A DNA stretch of 64,000 nt from Pelagisphaera sp964404745 (GCA_964404745.1 CAYOLG010000017.1:29541-93540); one strand, 5' to 3'; counted from the first letter of the stretch, positions 9,063 to 18,569 are shown. Numbers and translations: made by a program. Notes: generated by a model from the letters alone, not told the origin.

Positions 9063-10510
9063 GCGATTTTAAGCGTTTTGGCCTGGATAGCCCGGCGCCG
9101 GTAAAGGAATTCGAAGAGATTGCCTTCGTGCGGCTGCTCCCACTGTACCCAATTCGTAGGCACAGATCCCAAGTTCAGCCGATCAATGTCAGAACTCGCC
9201 ATCAACTCCTCCATCCACGCCTCATCCTCAGTCAAAGCGGATACTACTAGCGTAGAGCCAATGACATTCAGCATTTCCGATTGGGGCATCTCGACGACGC
9301 TAACGAAGGGGAACATGTATTCGGTATTAGCCAAAGGGTGATTCGGATCGCTGCAGGCGATCAAAGTCGGACATAAGAACGTCTGACCAAATTTCTCTAC
9401 CAGCCGCGGACCTTTGCGGTACTTGGCCGTCAAATCTACCGCCCCCGGAGTTTTAAGAGCGTCGTCAATGGCTTCGTCCATCATTTTGGCAAACTTCGCG
9501 TTAGCGAATCCGCAGAGCAAAGCGCTTTCGTCTTCCCGAGAGCAGGGCTCGATAGCTGCGAGCTTTTGAGCCAATGCGTTGGAGATCTCATCGAAGTGGG
9601 ATGGCACCAGAACCGAGGATGCGTTAATACAGCTTCTGCCACCGTTAGCGGATACGGATTCGACCATTACATCGAGATGCTTTTCCCATTCTTCAGCCAT
9701 GTCTTGACCAATGAGCACTTTGCTTCGACCCGATCCATGGACCTGAATATTGCTATACTTCGCATACTTTTTGACCGTCGCGTCGCTACCGAAAACAATA
9801 CCTCTCCCGCAAGAAAGCAGTATCGCATCGCCACCATCATGAGTGGTGGGATAGAATCCGAAGGCCTCTTTCGGAAATCCCGCCTGGATCATTGCTTGGA
9901 TAATCCGGTAGGGCGTTAGCGGGTCTTCCCGTCCCGGCTTCAGGAATACCGGCGTTTTCATAACCAAAGCAGGCAGCCACAAGGAATTGACGCCGGGCGA
10001 ATTGCTGGGGAGCGTTACCCCCAAGCTGTCGGCGGTCGGATAAAAATTCATGTCGATGTCACCCAAACGGGCACATCCTTTATCAAATAATTCGGCTGGC
10101 AGTCCGCGCGTCAATCCGGCTAGGACGGCTCGTATGTTTTTCAACGCGGCCGCTACCTTAAACATGTTGGATCTGCAGAGCGAATGCGGCAGCCCCGTTA
10201 GGCCAGAGAGTGCCGTCACGTAGTCGGCAACCGCTTGCGTCTCTCCATCCATTCCAAAAGGCAGCTCCCCTTCCAGATATATCTCTGAAGCCTTTTCCGC
10301 ATAGTCCAACAAGGTCTCTGCAGGTATCTTTCTCAATGCGGCTCGGGCCCGCTCAATCGCAAGCTTGTCTCTGCGGATAATTCCAGCATTGACAACGCTC
10401 ACTTCCAAACGGTCTCCCGACCTGAGAACCGTTCCGAGATCGTTCGTATCCAAACTCTTGTACGCCTCTCCAAAACGAAGGGCTGGTATGTGCGTAACGT
10501 TTTCTTTCAT
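9059..10510 (-). CDS. Aldehyde dehydrogenase-fold acyl reductase (LuxC-like role)
   Basis: 483 residues from the ATG at 10510, which is preceded by GGAAAGAG. A TTG at 10561 overlapping the previous stop is the alternative start. The protein has the aldehyde dehydrogenase fold with the catalytic Cys in NGGRSCINASSV near residue 300 and a Rossmann region around VTLPSNSPGVNSLWLPAL. It lies directly after an adenylating enzyme and before an iron alcohol dehydrogenase with overlapping ends, so it probably reduces an activated acyl group to the aldehyde, as LuxC does. It could instead oxidise an aldehyde. The substrate is unknown. Confidence 0.75.
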   Translation of the reverse strand: MKENVTHIPALRFGEAYKSLDTNDLGTVLRSGDRLEVSVVNAGIIRRDKLAIERARAALRKIPAETLLDYAEKASEIYLEGELPFGMDGETQAVADYVTALSGLTGLPHSLCRSNMFKVAAALKNIRAVLAGLTRGLPAELFDKGCARLGDIDMNFYPTADSLGVTLPSNSPGVNSLWLPALVMKTPVFLKPGREDPLTPYRIIQAMIQAGFPKEAFGFYPTTHDGGDAILLSCGRGIVFGSDATVKKYAKYSNIQVHGSGRSKVLIGQDMAEEWEKHLDVMVESVSANGGRSCINASSVLVPSHFDEISNALAQKLAAIEPCSREDESALLCGFANAKFAKMMDEAIDDALKTPGAVDLTAKYRKGPRLVEKFGQTFLCPTLIACSDPNHPLANTEYMFPFVSVVEMPQSEMLNVIGSTLVVSALTEDEAWMEELMASSDIDRLNLGSVPTNWVQWEQPHEGNLFEFLYRRRAIQAKTLKIA

Positions 10511-10557
10511 TTCTCTTTCCGATCTTCCCTGTTCCGAATTGTCTGGGGTCGCATTCT

Positions 10558-11643
10558 TCAATAAACTCCCTCAATCACTTTCTTTTTCGTCGATTCGAAG
10601 GGCCGGACGTCGCCTACTCCATCCCACGGGAATTGCTCGCACGGCTTTCTCCGTATGGCTTCGTCGCGCTCTAGGAATCGTGGCATGAAAAACTCTTTTG
10701 TCATAGTAGTTAATTCCACTCGACCATACTCGTCGTAATCGACGCCCTTGGTTGAATCCTTCGGATCTACTATTCTCAAAACCGCCCTTGGCTGCGGAGC
10801 ATAGTAAGTAAGGCTGTAGTTGTCTTCTGGTGTCAGAGGACGGCTGATAGCTAGCCCCATTAGAGTATTTCCATAGGTTGGGGCGAAATTCACCTTCCCC
10901 TCCAGTGTTTCTTCGATAAGGAAGCGTACGTATTGAGGCGTCATCGTCGTTCCGCCCACAAAGACGCCCTTGATTCCCGCTTGGGGGATGGATATGCGTT
11001 CAGCGATTGCTTCCAAGATGGTCGGCGTTGTAAACATACAGCCAATTTCCCGCCCTTTGAGGATGGTGATAGCCTGCTCAACCACGTGCTCTTTGTACTT
11101 GCGAGCCATGTCGAATTCCCCATCGCGGATCAGACGCTTTACCCAACGCGGATCCAAATCGATGAAATAGCAAGCTCCTCCCCTAACGTTGGCCAGGTGC
11201 TCGATTGCCAGGCGTAAACGTCTCGGTCCCGTAGGCCCAACCATAAGCCAATTAGCTCCCTTCGGGAAAAAGTCGTCGGAGTAGAAGTCGCTAAACTCGG
11301 AGTAATCGACTTTGTAATCCTCCCATCCAATCCGCTGCTTGGGCATCCCGGTAGTCCCGCCAGTTTCGAACACATTGTAGGGACGGTCCTCGAACGCCGC
11401 AGGTATAAAACGGGCGGGATCCGTATCCCGGAGAATTTCGTCATCGAAATTCTCGAAACGCATCATGTCTTCGAAGCAGGAGATTTCCGTCAATGGATTC
11501 CAGTCGGCTTCCTTTGCCCAATCGAGCCAATAGGGGCATCCAGTTTCCGGTGAGAAGTGCCATTGCACCATCTCTCGCGTATATTGGTCGAGGGCAGACT
11601 TAGCAGCTGCGACCGCGTCGGTTTGATCGGTTGTCTGTGTCAT
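10558..11643 (-). CDS. AMP-binding acyl/aryl-activating enzyme (LuxE/PaaK-like)
   Basis: 361 residues from the ATG at 11643; a TTG 27 bases earlier is less likely. The motif VFETGGTTGMPKQR near residue 90 is the adenylation P-loop, and YGNTLMG near 250 sits where the A5-type motif is expected. The protein is shorter than full CoA ligases (about 430 or more residues), as are LuxE-type acyl-protein synthetases. It overlaps the downstream reductase gene at 10558-10561. The pair plus the iron alcohol dehydrogenase would form an activation-reduction-reduction line. Confidence 0.7.
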   Translation of the reverse strand: MTQTTDQTDAVAAAKSALDQYTREMVQWHFSPETGCPYWLDWAKEADWNPLTEISCFEDMMRFENFDDEILRDTDPARFIPAAFEDRPYNVFETGGTTGMPKQRIGWEDYKVDYSEFSDFYSDDFFPKGANWLMVGPTGPRRLRLAIEHLANVRGGACYFIDLDPRWVKRLIRDGEFDMARKYKEHVVEQAITILKGREIGCMFTTPTILEAIAERISIPQAGIKGVFVGGTTMTPQYVRFLIEETLEGKVNFAPTYGNTLMGLAISRPLTPEDNYSLTYYAPQPRAVLRIVDPKDSTKGVDYDEYGRVELTTMTKEFFMPRFLERDEAIRRKPCEQFPWDGVGDVRPFESTKKKVIEGVY

Positions 11644-11744
11644 GTAAACTTTGGTTGTGCAGTTGTGCAATTGTAGGTCGGCATGTTCAAGTAAGAGCCC
11701 GTCTTCGCCCTAAAACGTTCTTGTCCGAAATCGGCGCAGCCGAT

Positions 11745-13265
11745 TTACACTTTGACCCTCTTTCTGAAAAATTTGTCCAGGGTTTCTTGCCTCGGGGGCT
11801 GGGAGAGGAGCGAACCCGCTATCATGCATATCGCGCAGGTGGCGAAAACGATAGCTACGGGCATGACTCCCGCTACCATGAAAGAGCTGTTTTTCCCGTA
11901 TCCAGAAGCTTGAAACATGAGGAGCCAGGAAGCCGCTCCGCCAATGACTGCGGCGTAGGCCCCCAGCTTGGTGGCCTTCTTCCAATAGATGGCCGCAAAA
12001 ATAAGTGGGAACAGGCCGGCAAATCCACTGAAACACCAGATTCCCAGCGAAAACACCTGACGCGGCTCTACCAAGGTAAGGAGGTAGGTTACCAATACGA
12101 TAGCGCAAATGAACCCGCGAGCCAGGAGAACCAATTGGGATTCTGAGAATCGCTCCGGACCGTAGGAATGCACGACGATGTCCTTGGTAAACATGGTACC
12201 GACAGCCACGAACTGGGAGTCCAAAGACGACATGATCGCCGCCATGATTCCCGCAGTTACCAAGCCGCCAATCACCGGCGTTGCCAATTTACCCACCATC
12301 ATTCCCAGTACGGCATTCGGGCTAGTGCCCTCGGGAATCACCGGCGTTACACCGTCAGGCATTACCGCCCCGGTCGCCCAAAAGCCTATCAGAATACAAG
12401 GAATCCACGTGAGCATAATAGCCAGTGGATGCCCAACCAAAGTAAGCCGAAACGATTTCGCCGACTTGGCTGTCAGGCAATTCTGAAAAAGATGGGGGAA
12501 CATGCCAACCGACAGGGGAATCAAGCAATAGGAAAGGAATTGCATCTCCGTCATGTTCCCCGCTCTAACCGCCTTTGATGGGTCCGCCATGGAAGAGGCC
12601 GCTTGCAGACCTCCTAGCTTCGCTGAAATGGTAACGAAGGCAATGAAGCCCATAATTATGAATACGAGGGTCTGGAAAGTGTTGGCCCAGGCCGCGCTGC
12701 GCACGCCACCCGCGAAGATGTAATAGAGGACGACTCCTGAAATGACTAGGCATGTCAACCAAGGCGGAACGGCTCCCCCAGTCGAAGGAAAAAATTCGGG
12801 AAACGCTCCCCGCGTAACGCCCTGCATAACCGAGCCCGCTCCCATCAATCCGACCAGCAAATAAGGGATAATCAAGCCCACCAAAATAGGAAATAGAAGG
12901 TAGCCCAGTTTACTGCTCTCAAACCGGGCTCGAAAAAATTCGATTTGGGTGTGGAAGCCATTGCGCTTGCCCAGGGCCCAAAGGGGCAGCCCTACCAGGA
13001 AGAAGCAAGCCGAATGTATGAGAGCAGACGACGAAGCGATCTTCCCGTAAGTCCCGATCCCCACTCGAAACGACTCCGCGGTGCTACCTACCATGGCGAA
13101 TGCGGTCATGGTGGTGCCGAAGATCGACATGAAGAGGACCGTGGGGCCAATCGAGCGGCTGGCGACGAAATAGTCGTTGGAATTGCCGCGGAACATCCGT
13201 CCGCTGAGGTAGCCAAGCGTTAATAGCAGCGCCAGATAGATGATGACGATGACCGTTTGAGTCAT
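11745..13265 (-). CDS. Sodium:solute symporter (SSS family)
   Basis: 506 residues with about 12-13 hydrophobic segments and no signal peptide, as in SSS (SLC5) transporters. Segments such as LPLWALGKRNGFHTQIEFF and the SSLDSQFVAVGTMFTKDI region near residue 345 fit the LeuT-fold family. It imports a solute driven by sodium. The start overlaps the stop of the DUF3311 gene by 4 bases (ATGA), the usual arrangement of a pantothenate-permease-like pair. Location inside the cluster suggests uptake of the acid that the next three enzymes activate and reduce, but the substrate cannot be read from the sequence. Confidence 0.88.
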   Translation of the reverse strand: MTQTVIVIIYLALLLTLGYLSGRMFRGNSNDYFVASRSIGPTVLFMSIFGTTMTAFAMVGSTAESFRVGIGTYGKIASSSALIHSACFFLVGLPLWALGKRNGFHTQIEFFRARFESSKLGYLLFPILVGLIIPYLLVGLMGAGSVMQGVTRGAFPEFFPSTGGAVPPWLTCLVISGVVLYYIFAGGVRSAAWANTFQTLVFIIMGFIAFVTISAKLGGLQAASSMADPSKAVRAGNMTEMQFLSYCLIPLSVGMFPHLFQNCLTAKSAKSFRLTLVGHPLAIMLTWIPCILIGFWATGAVMPDGVTPVIPEGTSPNAVLGMMVGKLATPVIGGLVTAGIMAAIMSSLDSQFVAVGTMFTKDIVVHSYGPERFSESQLVLLARGFICAIVLVTYLLTLVEPRQVFSLGIWCFSGFAGLFPLIFAAIYWKKATKLGAYAAVIGGAASWLLMFQASGYGKNSSFMVAGVMPVAIVFATCAICMIAGSLLSQPPRQETLDKFFRKRVKV

Positions 13266-13483
13266 TGCTCTCCTCCTTGGTCATCTTCGTCTTCATGCGA
13301 ATACGGCCAAGCTAGCCTAACCACCGCTAGCCAAAAGAGAGCCGCTAACACGGTAAAGCTCATATGATAGGCCAAGCCAATCGGCACGATCTCCAATACG
13401 AGGGAAGCATTGTCTCTCAACCAAAAGTCCTGATGGAGAACCAGCAGGACTAGGAAAATCGCAACTACGAGAGCGCGACTCAC
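13262..13483 (-). CDS. DUF3311-type small membrane partner of the SSS symporter
   Basis: 73 residues with a GTG start and two hydrophobic segments (about residues 3-20 and 36-60), ending in an acidic tail. Small two-helix proteins of this kind commonly precede SSS transporter genes. Both ends overlap neighbours by 4 bases (propeller gene upstream, symporter downstream), which is strong evidence that it is a real translated gene in this operon. Confidence 0.75.
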   Translation of the reverse strand: MSRALVVAIFLVLLVLHQDFWLRDNASLVLEIVPIGLAYHMSFTVLAALFWLAVVRLAWPYSHEDEDDQGGEQ

Positions 13484-15036
13484 TCAGCGCCTTTCTTTAA
13501 GGCGTATAAATGCGTTTGCGTTGCCACGAAGAGTACATCGTTGGCCACTACGGGACTACTGTAGATGGGAGTGTAGAATTCGATTTCGTTCAGAAGCTTC
13601 TTTTCTTTCCCAGCCTCGAGCACAACCAATTGTCCATCTTCATTGGGCAGGTACACCTTTCCGTCGGCTACCAAAGTCGATCCCCAAATGCGACTTTCCG
13701 TCGGATGAACCCAATACACTTCACCGGTATCGGCATTCAAACAGTGAATGTCGCCATCATATTCCGCTACGAAAATCATGCCATTGTAGATACTGGGCGT
13801 GGAAACCGTCCTGCCAATGTCTTTATAGGTCCACATCGCCTTGCCCGAGATGTCTCCTTTCATGGAGGCGTCAATGGCGCTTAGCATGCCTACTCCGTCT
13901 CCGTGTTCCGGGTCCTGGCCAATCAGGGCGAAGGCTTTATTGTCGTGCACAACGACGGTGCTTATAACTTCGCTTGGCCCTGGATAGGTGGCGTACTTGA
14001 TCGGGCTGCCATCCTTGACGCGATACTCGGGAGGGTTGCAATCGTAGCGCCATACCTCCTTGAGAATTTCGTATCCGTCAGGCCCTACGACTGGCTTGGG
14101 CTCGAACGCGTAGCAAATGCCATCTCCACCTCCCCAAATGACTAGAGGCTCGCCATTGACTTTCCCATAAGCCGGCGAACTCCAGCTTGCGTGTAGTACA
14201 CTTTCGGATACCTGAGATCCTTCCTCTCCCAACAGCAAACCATTTCTCTTGTCGAGAGCGACCAAAGCGGGGGAAAAAGGGGCCGGGATATTATTGTGCG
14301 ACCAATCAACGCCATTGGAAGTCGCCACGTAAAGGATATCGTCGATAATCAAAGGCGAACAACTGGACACATTGTGTGGGAACACCCCTAGCTCTTCCCG
14401 CATATCGTAGATCCAAATGATGTCGGCATGCTGGCCGTTCAAATCGACGGGTTTGCCGTCCGCCGACATGTAATTGGCTTCGTCTTGGAAAGGGCCTTCG
14501 TTGCCGTCTGCCAGACCATTGATGTCGAGGCAAACCGCTTCGCCACGATTTGTGACCACGTAAACTTTTCCATCTTCAATAACGGGAGAGGAGCATAGCC
14601 CTACGTATTCCCAATCGCTCACCTTCCCCGCCCCAAGCTTAGGGATAAGAAGCTGCCATTCAAATGTGCCCGTCTTTTGGTCAAAGGCCATTAATACGCC
14701 TCGATCACCAAGCTGATTCGCGTCTCGAGGCGATTCGTTGTTGGTCCCTACGAATATTTTGCCTCCCCCTACTGTCGGATTGCCATAGGCTTGCGAGCCG
14801 AGCTTGGCCACCCAATGCACATTCTTGGTCGTGGACAGGTCGATCTCGTCCGTTCCCGGCTTGAAGTCCCCCGGCTCTACATCGACCGGGAGGTTTTTAG
14901 CATGGCCCACCATGTTGCGATCAACCGTGCCGCCCCACATCGGCCAATCTGGCTGAGAGCCCTTGTGCCCGTCTGCCTGCATGTTTACGCCGATAACAAC
15001 GGCTAAAATTCCTGTAGCGTATTTATAAATACTCAT
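13480..15036 (-). CDS. Secreted PQQ-like beta-propeller protein
   Basis: 518 residues. A short N-terminal hydrophobic stretch (YATGILAVVIGVNMQADG) looks like a signal peptide. Mature sequence begins with the WPMWGGTVDRNM pattern common in planctomycetal and verrucomicrobial propellers, followed by repeated blades such as GGKIFVGTNN, GKVYVVTNRGEAVCLD and GKVYLPNEDGQLVVLEAG. It probably acts in the periplasm or outside. It begins 6 bases after the larger propeller gene and overlaps the DUF3311 gene, so it should be co-expressed with the symporter. Confidence 0.85.
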   Translation of the reverse strand: MSIYKYATGILAVVIGVNMQADGHKGSQPDWPMWGGTVDRNMVGHAKNLPVDVEPGDFKPGTDEIDLSTTKNVHWVAKLGSQAYGNPTVGGGKIFVGTNNESPRDANQLGDRGVLMAFDQKTGTFEWQLLIPKLGAGKVSDWEYVGLCSSPVIEDGKVYVVTNRGEAVCLDINGLADGNEGPFQDEANYMSADGKPVDLNGQHADIIWIYDMREELGVFPHNVSSCSPLIIDDILYVATSNGVDWSHNNIPAPFSPALVALDKRNGLLLGEEGSQVSESVLHASWSSPAYGKVNGEPLVIWGGGDGICYAFEPKPVVGPDGYEILKEVWRYDCNPPEYRVKDGSPIKYATYPGPSEVISTVVVHDNKAFALIGQDPEHGDGVGMLSAIDASMKGDISGKAMWTYKDIGRTVSTPSIYNGMIFVAEYDGDIHCLNADTGEVYWVHPTESRIWGSTLVADGKVYLPNEDGQLVVLEAGKEKKLLNEIEFYTPIYSSPVVANDVLFVATQTHLYALKKGAE

Positions 15037-15042
15037 GGTTCC

Positions 15043-17337
15043 TTAGTTGTTTGGAGTGATTTTTAGATTATCAATGAATACCCTCTTTTGGGCTTGTGGA
15101 GACAGGGCGTAAATGGCCGGAGCCCCATTTCGATGAAGCTTGTCCACAGGGACTTCTATGGTCCAGGCATCCGGTTCCGGCTCGTCGCGAATCCAAGCTT
15201 TCGCCTGAACGACTCCTGATCCGTTCCCATTGTCTTTGATTTTCGTTTTGAGGCGATACCAGGTGTTCGGCCTAACATTGAAGCTTACGGATTCTTTGAG
15301 TCTGTCGTGATTGCTAGACACCTCGAGAATTCGCCAATTACCGACCAAGGCAATCAAGTAGCGCTGATTCACTAGGCCGATGGACGACATGATTCTCCGG
15401 TTTCCGTCCGTGAGGACATCGGCACTAAACGTGTAGTCGGAAAGATCGTGATGAGCGACGAAATTCATGGTTCGCTGCTTGATAACCGAGTCCAGCACAT
15501 TGGTGACCACTTTTTCACCCTCTCTCTCGATAACGCTCCATTTAACCCGAGCTCCGAGCCAGGGTGAGGGCGGGAACGCTACCGACTCGCCTAAATGGTT
15601 CTTTTGGGTAAGTTCGAAATCACTGAAATCCTCGCTGTAATTAGCTCCCGGAACAATGCGGCCTCTGACTGATTTGGCGACCCCATTGGCCGTAGCTTTG
15701 ATCATGCCAGCCGCGTAAGGAGCGTTGCGATCCACCGTCATGGTCGATCCTTTGAAAGAAGCCGCCAAAGAACCGGCATCCCACTTCACGTTATCCAGTT
15801 TTTTGATACGCTGACCCACTGAATTGAGTCCCCAAACGGTAAACTCGGTAGATTGGCCACGCATCGTAGCGAATTCGGCAGGAAGTATCTGCAGGTCCGA
15901 AATTGTTTTATCCTTAACCCGCGTCTTGGACTGCTCGACGCCAACGAATTCCCCCTTCCCGCTCCCGAAACAGTGCAAAGCCTCTTTCGTCTGTATGAAC
16001 ACTTTGCCGTCATAAGCCGATGGGGCCGCTAGGCAAACCGCTCCCATGTCCGCTTCATCGAGAATCTCCCCATGATCGTCGTGCGGCTTTACCACAAACG
16101 CCTTGCCATCGTGCATCGGAATATAAAGTTTGCCATCAGCATAGAGGGGCGAGGCATGAAGCTGATCGGGACCTAGCTTCAGTGACCAAAGAGTTTCTCC
16201 CGTTTTGGCATCCACGCAAAGGAGCTCTCCCGTCGCGATCGTGGTGTAGACGCGGCCATCGTGCAGGACTGGGGAACTGCTGAAGGCAACATGCTCGTCG
16301 TTGCGCCAAACCTCATCCTTTTCTCCTAGGATGATCGGCTTGTCGCCGGAGGGATATTCTTTCGGGATCCGGTAGCAAACCAATCTACCCTTGGAGGTCG
16401 TATCGATGTTCTCCTTACCATGCACAGCGATGATCTTGTCGTCCTCATAGTAGAGAACCGAAGCATTGACGCCTCCTTGGGAAATCATAACGCGCCACAC
16501 AGGTTCACCCGTTCGGGCGTTCGAGCAGATGACGGCTCCCGAACCCGTTCCGGCAACGAACACTCGGTGACCATCAAGATCGCTGAACACAGGCGAAGAA
16601 TTGGAGCTATCTACCGGACGAACGTCAGGAGATGAATACCAAGCTAGCTCACCCGTAATCTTGTCGAAACCGTAAAATCGGTCGCCTGGAGGGCCCGTCG
16701 TTCCCCAGTTCGCGGTGATCCCCCTGAAAATAACGTATTCTCCATCGACTACCGGGCCACCCGTTCTCCCGTTAGGGAAAGTGAGGCGCCAATACTCCTC
16801 TAGCATAGAATGTTCCCAGAGCTTGTTACCGTCGCGATCAAAGGCCAGAGCCAGTCCAGACGTGGGCATAAAATATACGTTGCCCGTTTCCGGATCGACG
16901 CAAGGCGAGCCGATGCCATAGCGGTTATAAACATTGTCGCTGAGAAAGTCTCGCGACCGGTATTCCCAGAGTTTTTCGCCCGTATCCGCATCGAGGCAGA
17001 GAAGCGTCTCTTCAACAAGCTTCCCTTCGTTTTCTTCGTAATAGCCGAAGAGGTAAATCCGTCCATCCGCTGCTACCGGGGCTCCCCCCCCTTTAACACG
17101 GTAGCTCCACAAATGGCTTTCGCCATCTGGCTCAATGGAATCCGGAAGATTCATTTCCAGCGAAACGCCCGTTTGCAGCGGTCCGCGCCAATTGAGCCAT
17201 CCATCGACTTCTTTCGCCTCAGCTGACGGGTTGAAGCCCATGAGGACAGCGACCAGAAAACCGAAAGCGATTCCTGGCATGGGCCGTGCCCTCCTTACCG
17301 AGAAGGCGACGACATCAACGCCAATATTTTGCTGCAT
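15043..17337 (-). CDS. Large secreted PQQ-like beta-propeller protein with C-terminal jelly-roll-like domain
   Basis: 764 residues from the ATG at 17337. The ATG at 17361 and a TTG at 17421 are alternatives. The arginine-containing N-terminus followed by MPGIAFGFLVAVLMGF and NPSAEA reads as a signal peptide. Residues about 60-500 are PQQ-like blades (for example GRIYLFGYYEENEG, GNVYFMPTSG, GKLYIPMHDGKAFVV). The last 200 residues are different, with a strand-rich pattern around NTWYRLKTKIKDNG that suggests a concanavalin-like domain. It is the first gene of the minus-strand cluster, so the main promoter should lie between 17340 and 17770. Confidence 0.82.
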   Translation of the reverse strand: MQQNIGVDVVAFSVRRARPMPGIAFGFLVAVLMGFNPSAEAKEVDGWLNWRGPLQTGVSLEMNLPDSIEPDGESHLWSYRVKGGGAPVAADGRIYLFGYYEENEGKLVEETLLCLDADTGEKLWEYRSRDFLSDNVYNRYGIGSPCVDPETGNVYFMPTSGLALAFDRDGNKLWEHSMLEEYWRLTFPNGRTGGPVVDGEYVIFRGITANWGTTGPPGDRFYGFDKITGELAWYSSPDVRPVDSSNSSPVFSDLDGHRVFVAGTGSGAVICSNARTGEPVWRVMISQGGVNASVLYYEDDKIIAVHGKENIDTTSKGRLVCYRIPKEYPSGDKPIILGEKDEVWRNDEHVAFSSSPVLHDGRVYTTIATGELLCVDAKTGETLWSLKLGPDQLHASPLYADGKLYIPMHDGKAFVVKPHDDHGEILDEADMGAVCLAAPSAYDGKVFIQTKEALHCFGSGKGEFVGVEQSKTRVKDKTISDLQILPAEFATMRGQSTEFTVWGLNSVGQRIKKLDNVKWDAGSLAASFKGSTMTVDRNAPYAAGMIKATANGVAKSVRGRIVPGANYSEDFSDFELTQKNHLGESVAFPPSPWLGARVKWSVIEREGEKVVTNVLDSVIKQRTMNFVAHHDLSDYTFSADVLTDGNRRIMSSIGLVNQRYLIALVGNWRILEVSSNHDRLKESVSFNVRPNTWYRLKTKIKDNGNGSGVVQAKAWIRDEPEPDAWTIEVPVDKLHRNGAPAIYALSPQAQKRVFIDNLKITPNN

Positions 17338-17775
17338 AGCGTTCAGGTAACAATTTTGCATAACGATCGATTTAAAGTCCGGATTTCCCGTCAGTTTGCT
17401 AAACTCAGTGAAGGAGCCCAAATGATTGTTCGAGTTTCATCAAGGATGACAGGAAAAGCCCAAAGCATTTCTCTCTAAAGACAAATAAGAAGTGTCTGAC
17501 AATCTGGATTATCACAATAAAAGCCCAAGAGTAGACCCCATTTCAGCCTAAACTTGGGGTATCCATGTTTCGTTCGCTCGATTTTACCGATCAAGGCCAA
17601 TCGTTTGGACAATCTTTTGTCGAAACATCCGCCGTACGATTGGCTCGTTGTAGGGCTGACTCTGAGAGGCGAGACCCGATTCCAGGTCTGCGTGTCAGCG
17701 CCCAAACAAGCGTTTTGGCAAAAATCGCCGGGCGAGCTCGATTCGATAAAAGAGGAATACTCAGGGGCAACGAAA
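17338..17775. other. Gene-free stretch upstream of the left cluster
   Basis: No convincing gene is seen. Short open frames on the plus strand (about 17554-17867) show no recognisable protein pattern and run through the DinB terminator. The stretch presumably carries the promoter for the minus-strand cluster, but no clear -35/-10 pair could be picked by eye. Confidence 0.5.
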
Positions 17776-17797
17776 AGGCCCGTCGAGCGACGGGCCT
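17773..17797 (-). terminator. Rho-independent terminator after the DinB gene
   Basis: An inverted repeat (AGGCCCGTCG / CGACGGGCCT with a 2-base centre, 17776-17797) is followed on the minus strand by TTTTCG. It lies 28 bases past the DinB stop codon. A run of A on its other side means it could also work on the plus strand. Confidence 0.75.
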
Positions 17798-17824
17798 AAA
17801 AAAGACGGAAAATTGCATGGGCGT

Positions 17825-18361
17825 CTACTCGCTCCAAGGGGGAACGACGCCTGAGGAGCGGGCGTAGGCAATCAGTTGGCCCAGATGCTCGTAGGCATGC
17901 CCGCCCACAGCAATGGCAGCCCCCATTCGGTTCGAATCCTGGCCAAAAAGTTTTATGGGTTCAGCCAAAGCAGCATCATCCAAGCTTCCAACGGCGTCCT
18001 TGACGAACTGGATTGAGTCTTTGAGCAAGCTCACCGCTTCGGCCTTAGTCTTGATGTTCCGAAATTCTCTCGGATTGACCCCCGAGGGAAGCTCTTTGCC
18101 GAGAAAACGAGAGCCGATGCCGTAATTCGCTTGCGCGACGTGCAATACAGCTTCCCGTACGGATCGAATGCCGTCAGCCGGCCGCCATTCCATTCCTTCC
18201 TCAGAAAACGCTTCTGCCAAGCTGACGAGCTTATCCGTTTCCGCAGTGTAGGATTTCAAGTAGGTTTGGACAAAGAGCGGTTTTCCATGATGGGCCGCGA
18301 ATGTATTGGTAACGAACCCGGCTATGAGCAGGATCGGCAAAAAAGCGCTACGCATTTTCAT
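17825..18361 (-). CDS. Secreted DinB-like four-helix protein
   Basis: 178 residues. The first 22 residues (MKMRSAFLPILLIAGFVTNT...) form a signal peptide ending near AFAAHH. The mature part matches the DinB/YfiT-like fold: histidines in HVAQANY near residue 95 and in GGHAYEHLGQLIAYAR near 152 form the usual metal triad. Proteins of this group are metal-dependent enzymes or thiol-transfer proteins, mostly of unknown substrate. A signal peptide is common in the verrucomicrobial and planctomycetal members. It is divergent from the EF-hand gene, sharing a 208-base upstream region. Confidence 0.85.
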   Translation of the reverse strand: MKMRSAFLPILLIAGFVTNTFAAHHGKPLFVQTYLKSYTAETDKLVSLAEAFSEEGMEWRPADGIRSVREAVLHVAQANYGIGSRFLGKELPSGVNPREFRNIKTKAEAVSLLKDSIQFVKDAVGSLDDAALAEPIKLFGQDSNRMGAAIAVGGHAYEHLGQLIAYARSSGVVPPWSE

Positions 18362-18569
18362 AATAGGACGAATCGTTGGGTTGGTTGAAGATTACCGCAA
18401 GTTAGCGCGGGATATTACGAAAATTTTCAACCAGTCGGCTCTCTTTGTCCATGATAAAGCCCAGGCCCGTTCGAAATCTGAAACCTCAATCCAAAATCCA
18501 TCGTTTCTTTGAAACTGGAAGCTCCAGCAAAGACAAAAAACCGATTTGAAAGGGAAGATAAACACTACT

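Noticed and set aside
10558..11643. Bioluminescence operon (lux)
   Set aside because: LuxE/LuxC-like roles are possible, but no luxA or luxB is present and the neighbours are a propeller and an alcohol dehydrogenase.
17929..17944. GGTTCGAATCC text that looks like a tRNA T-arm
   Set aside because: It lies inside the DinB coding sequence and no acceptor or anticodon stem can be formed around it.
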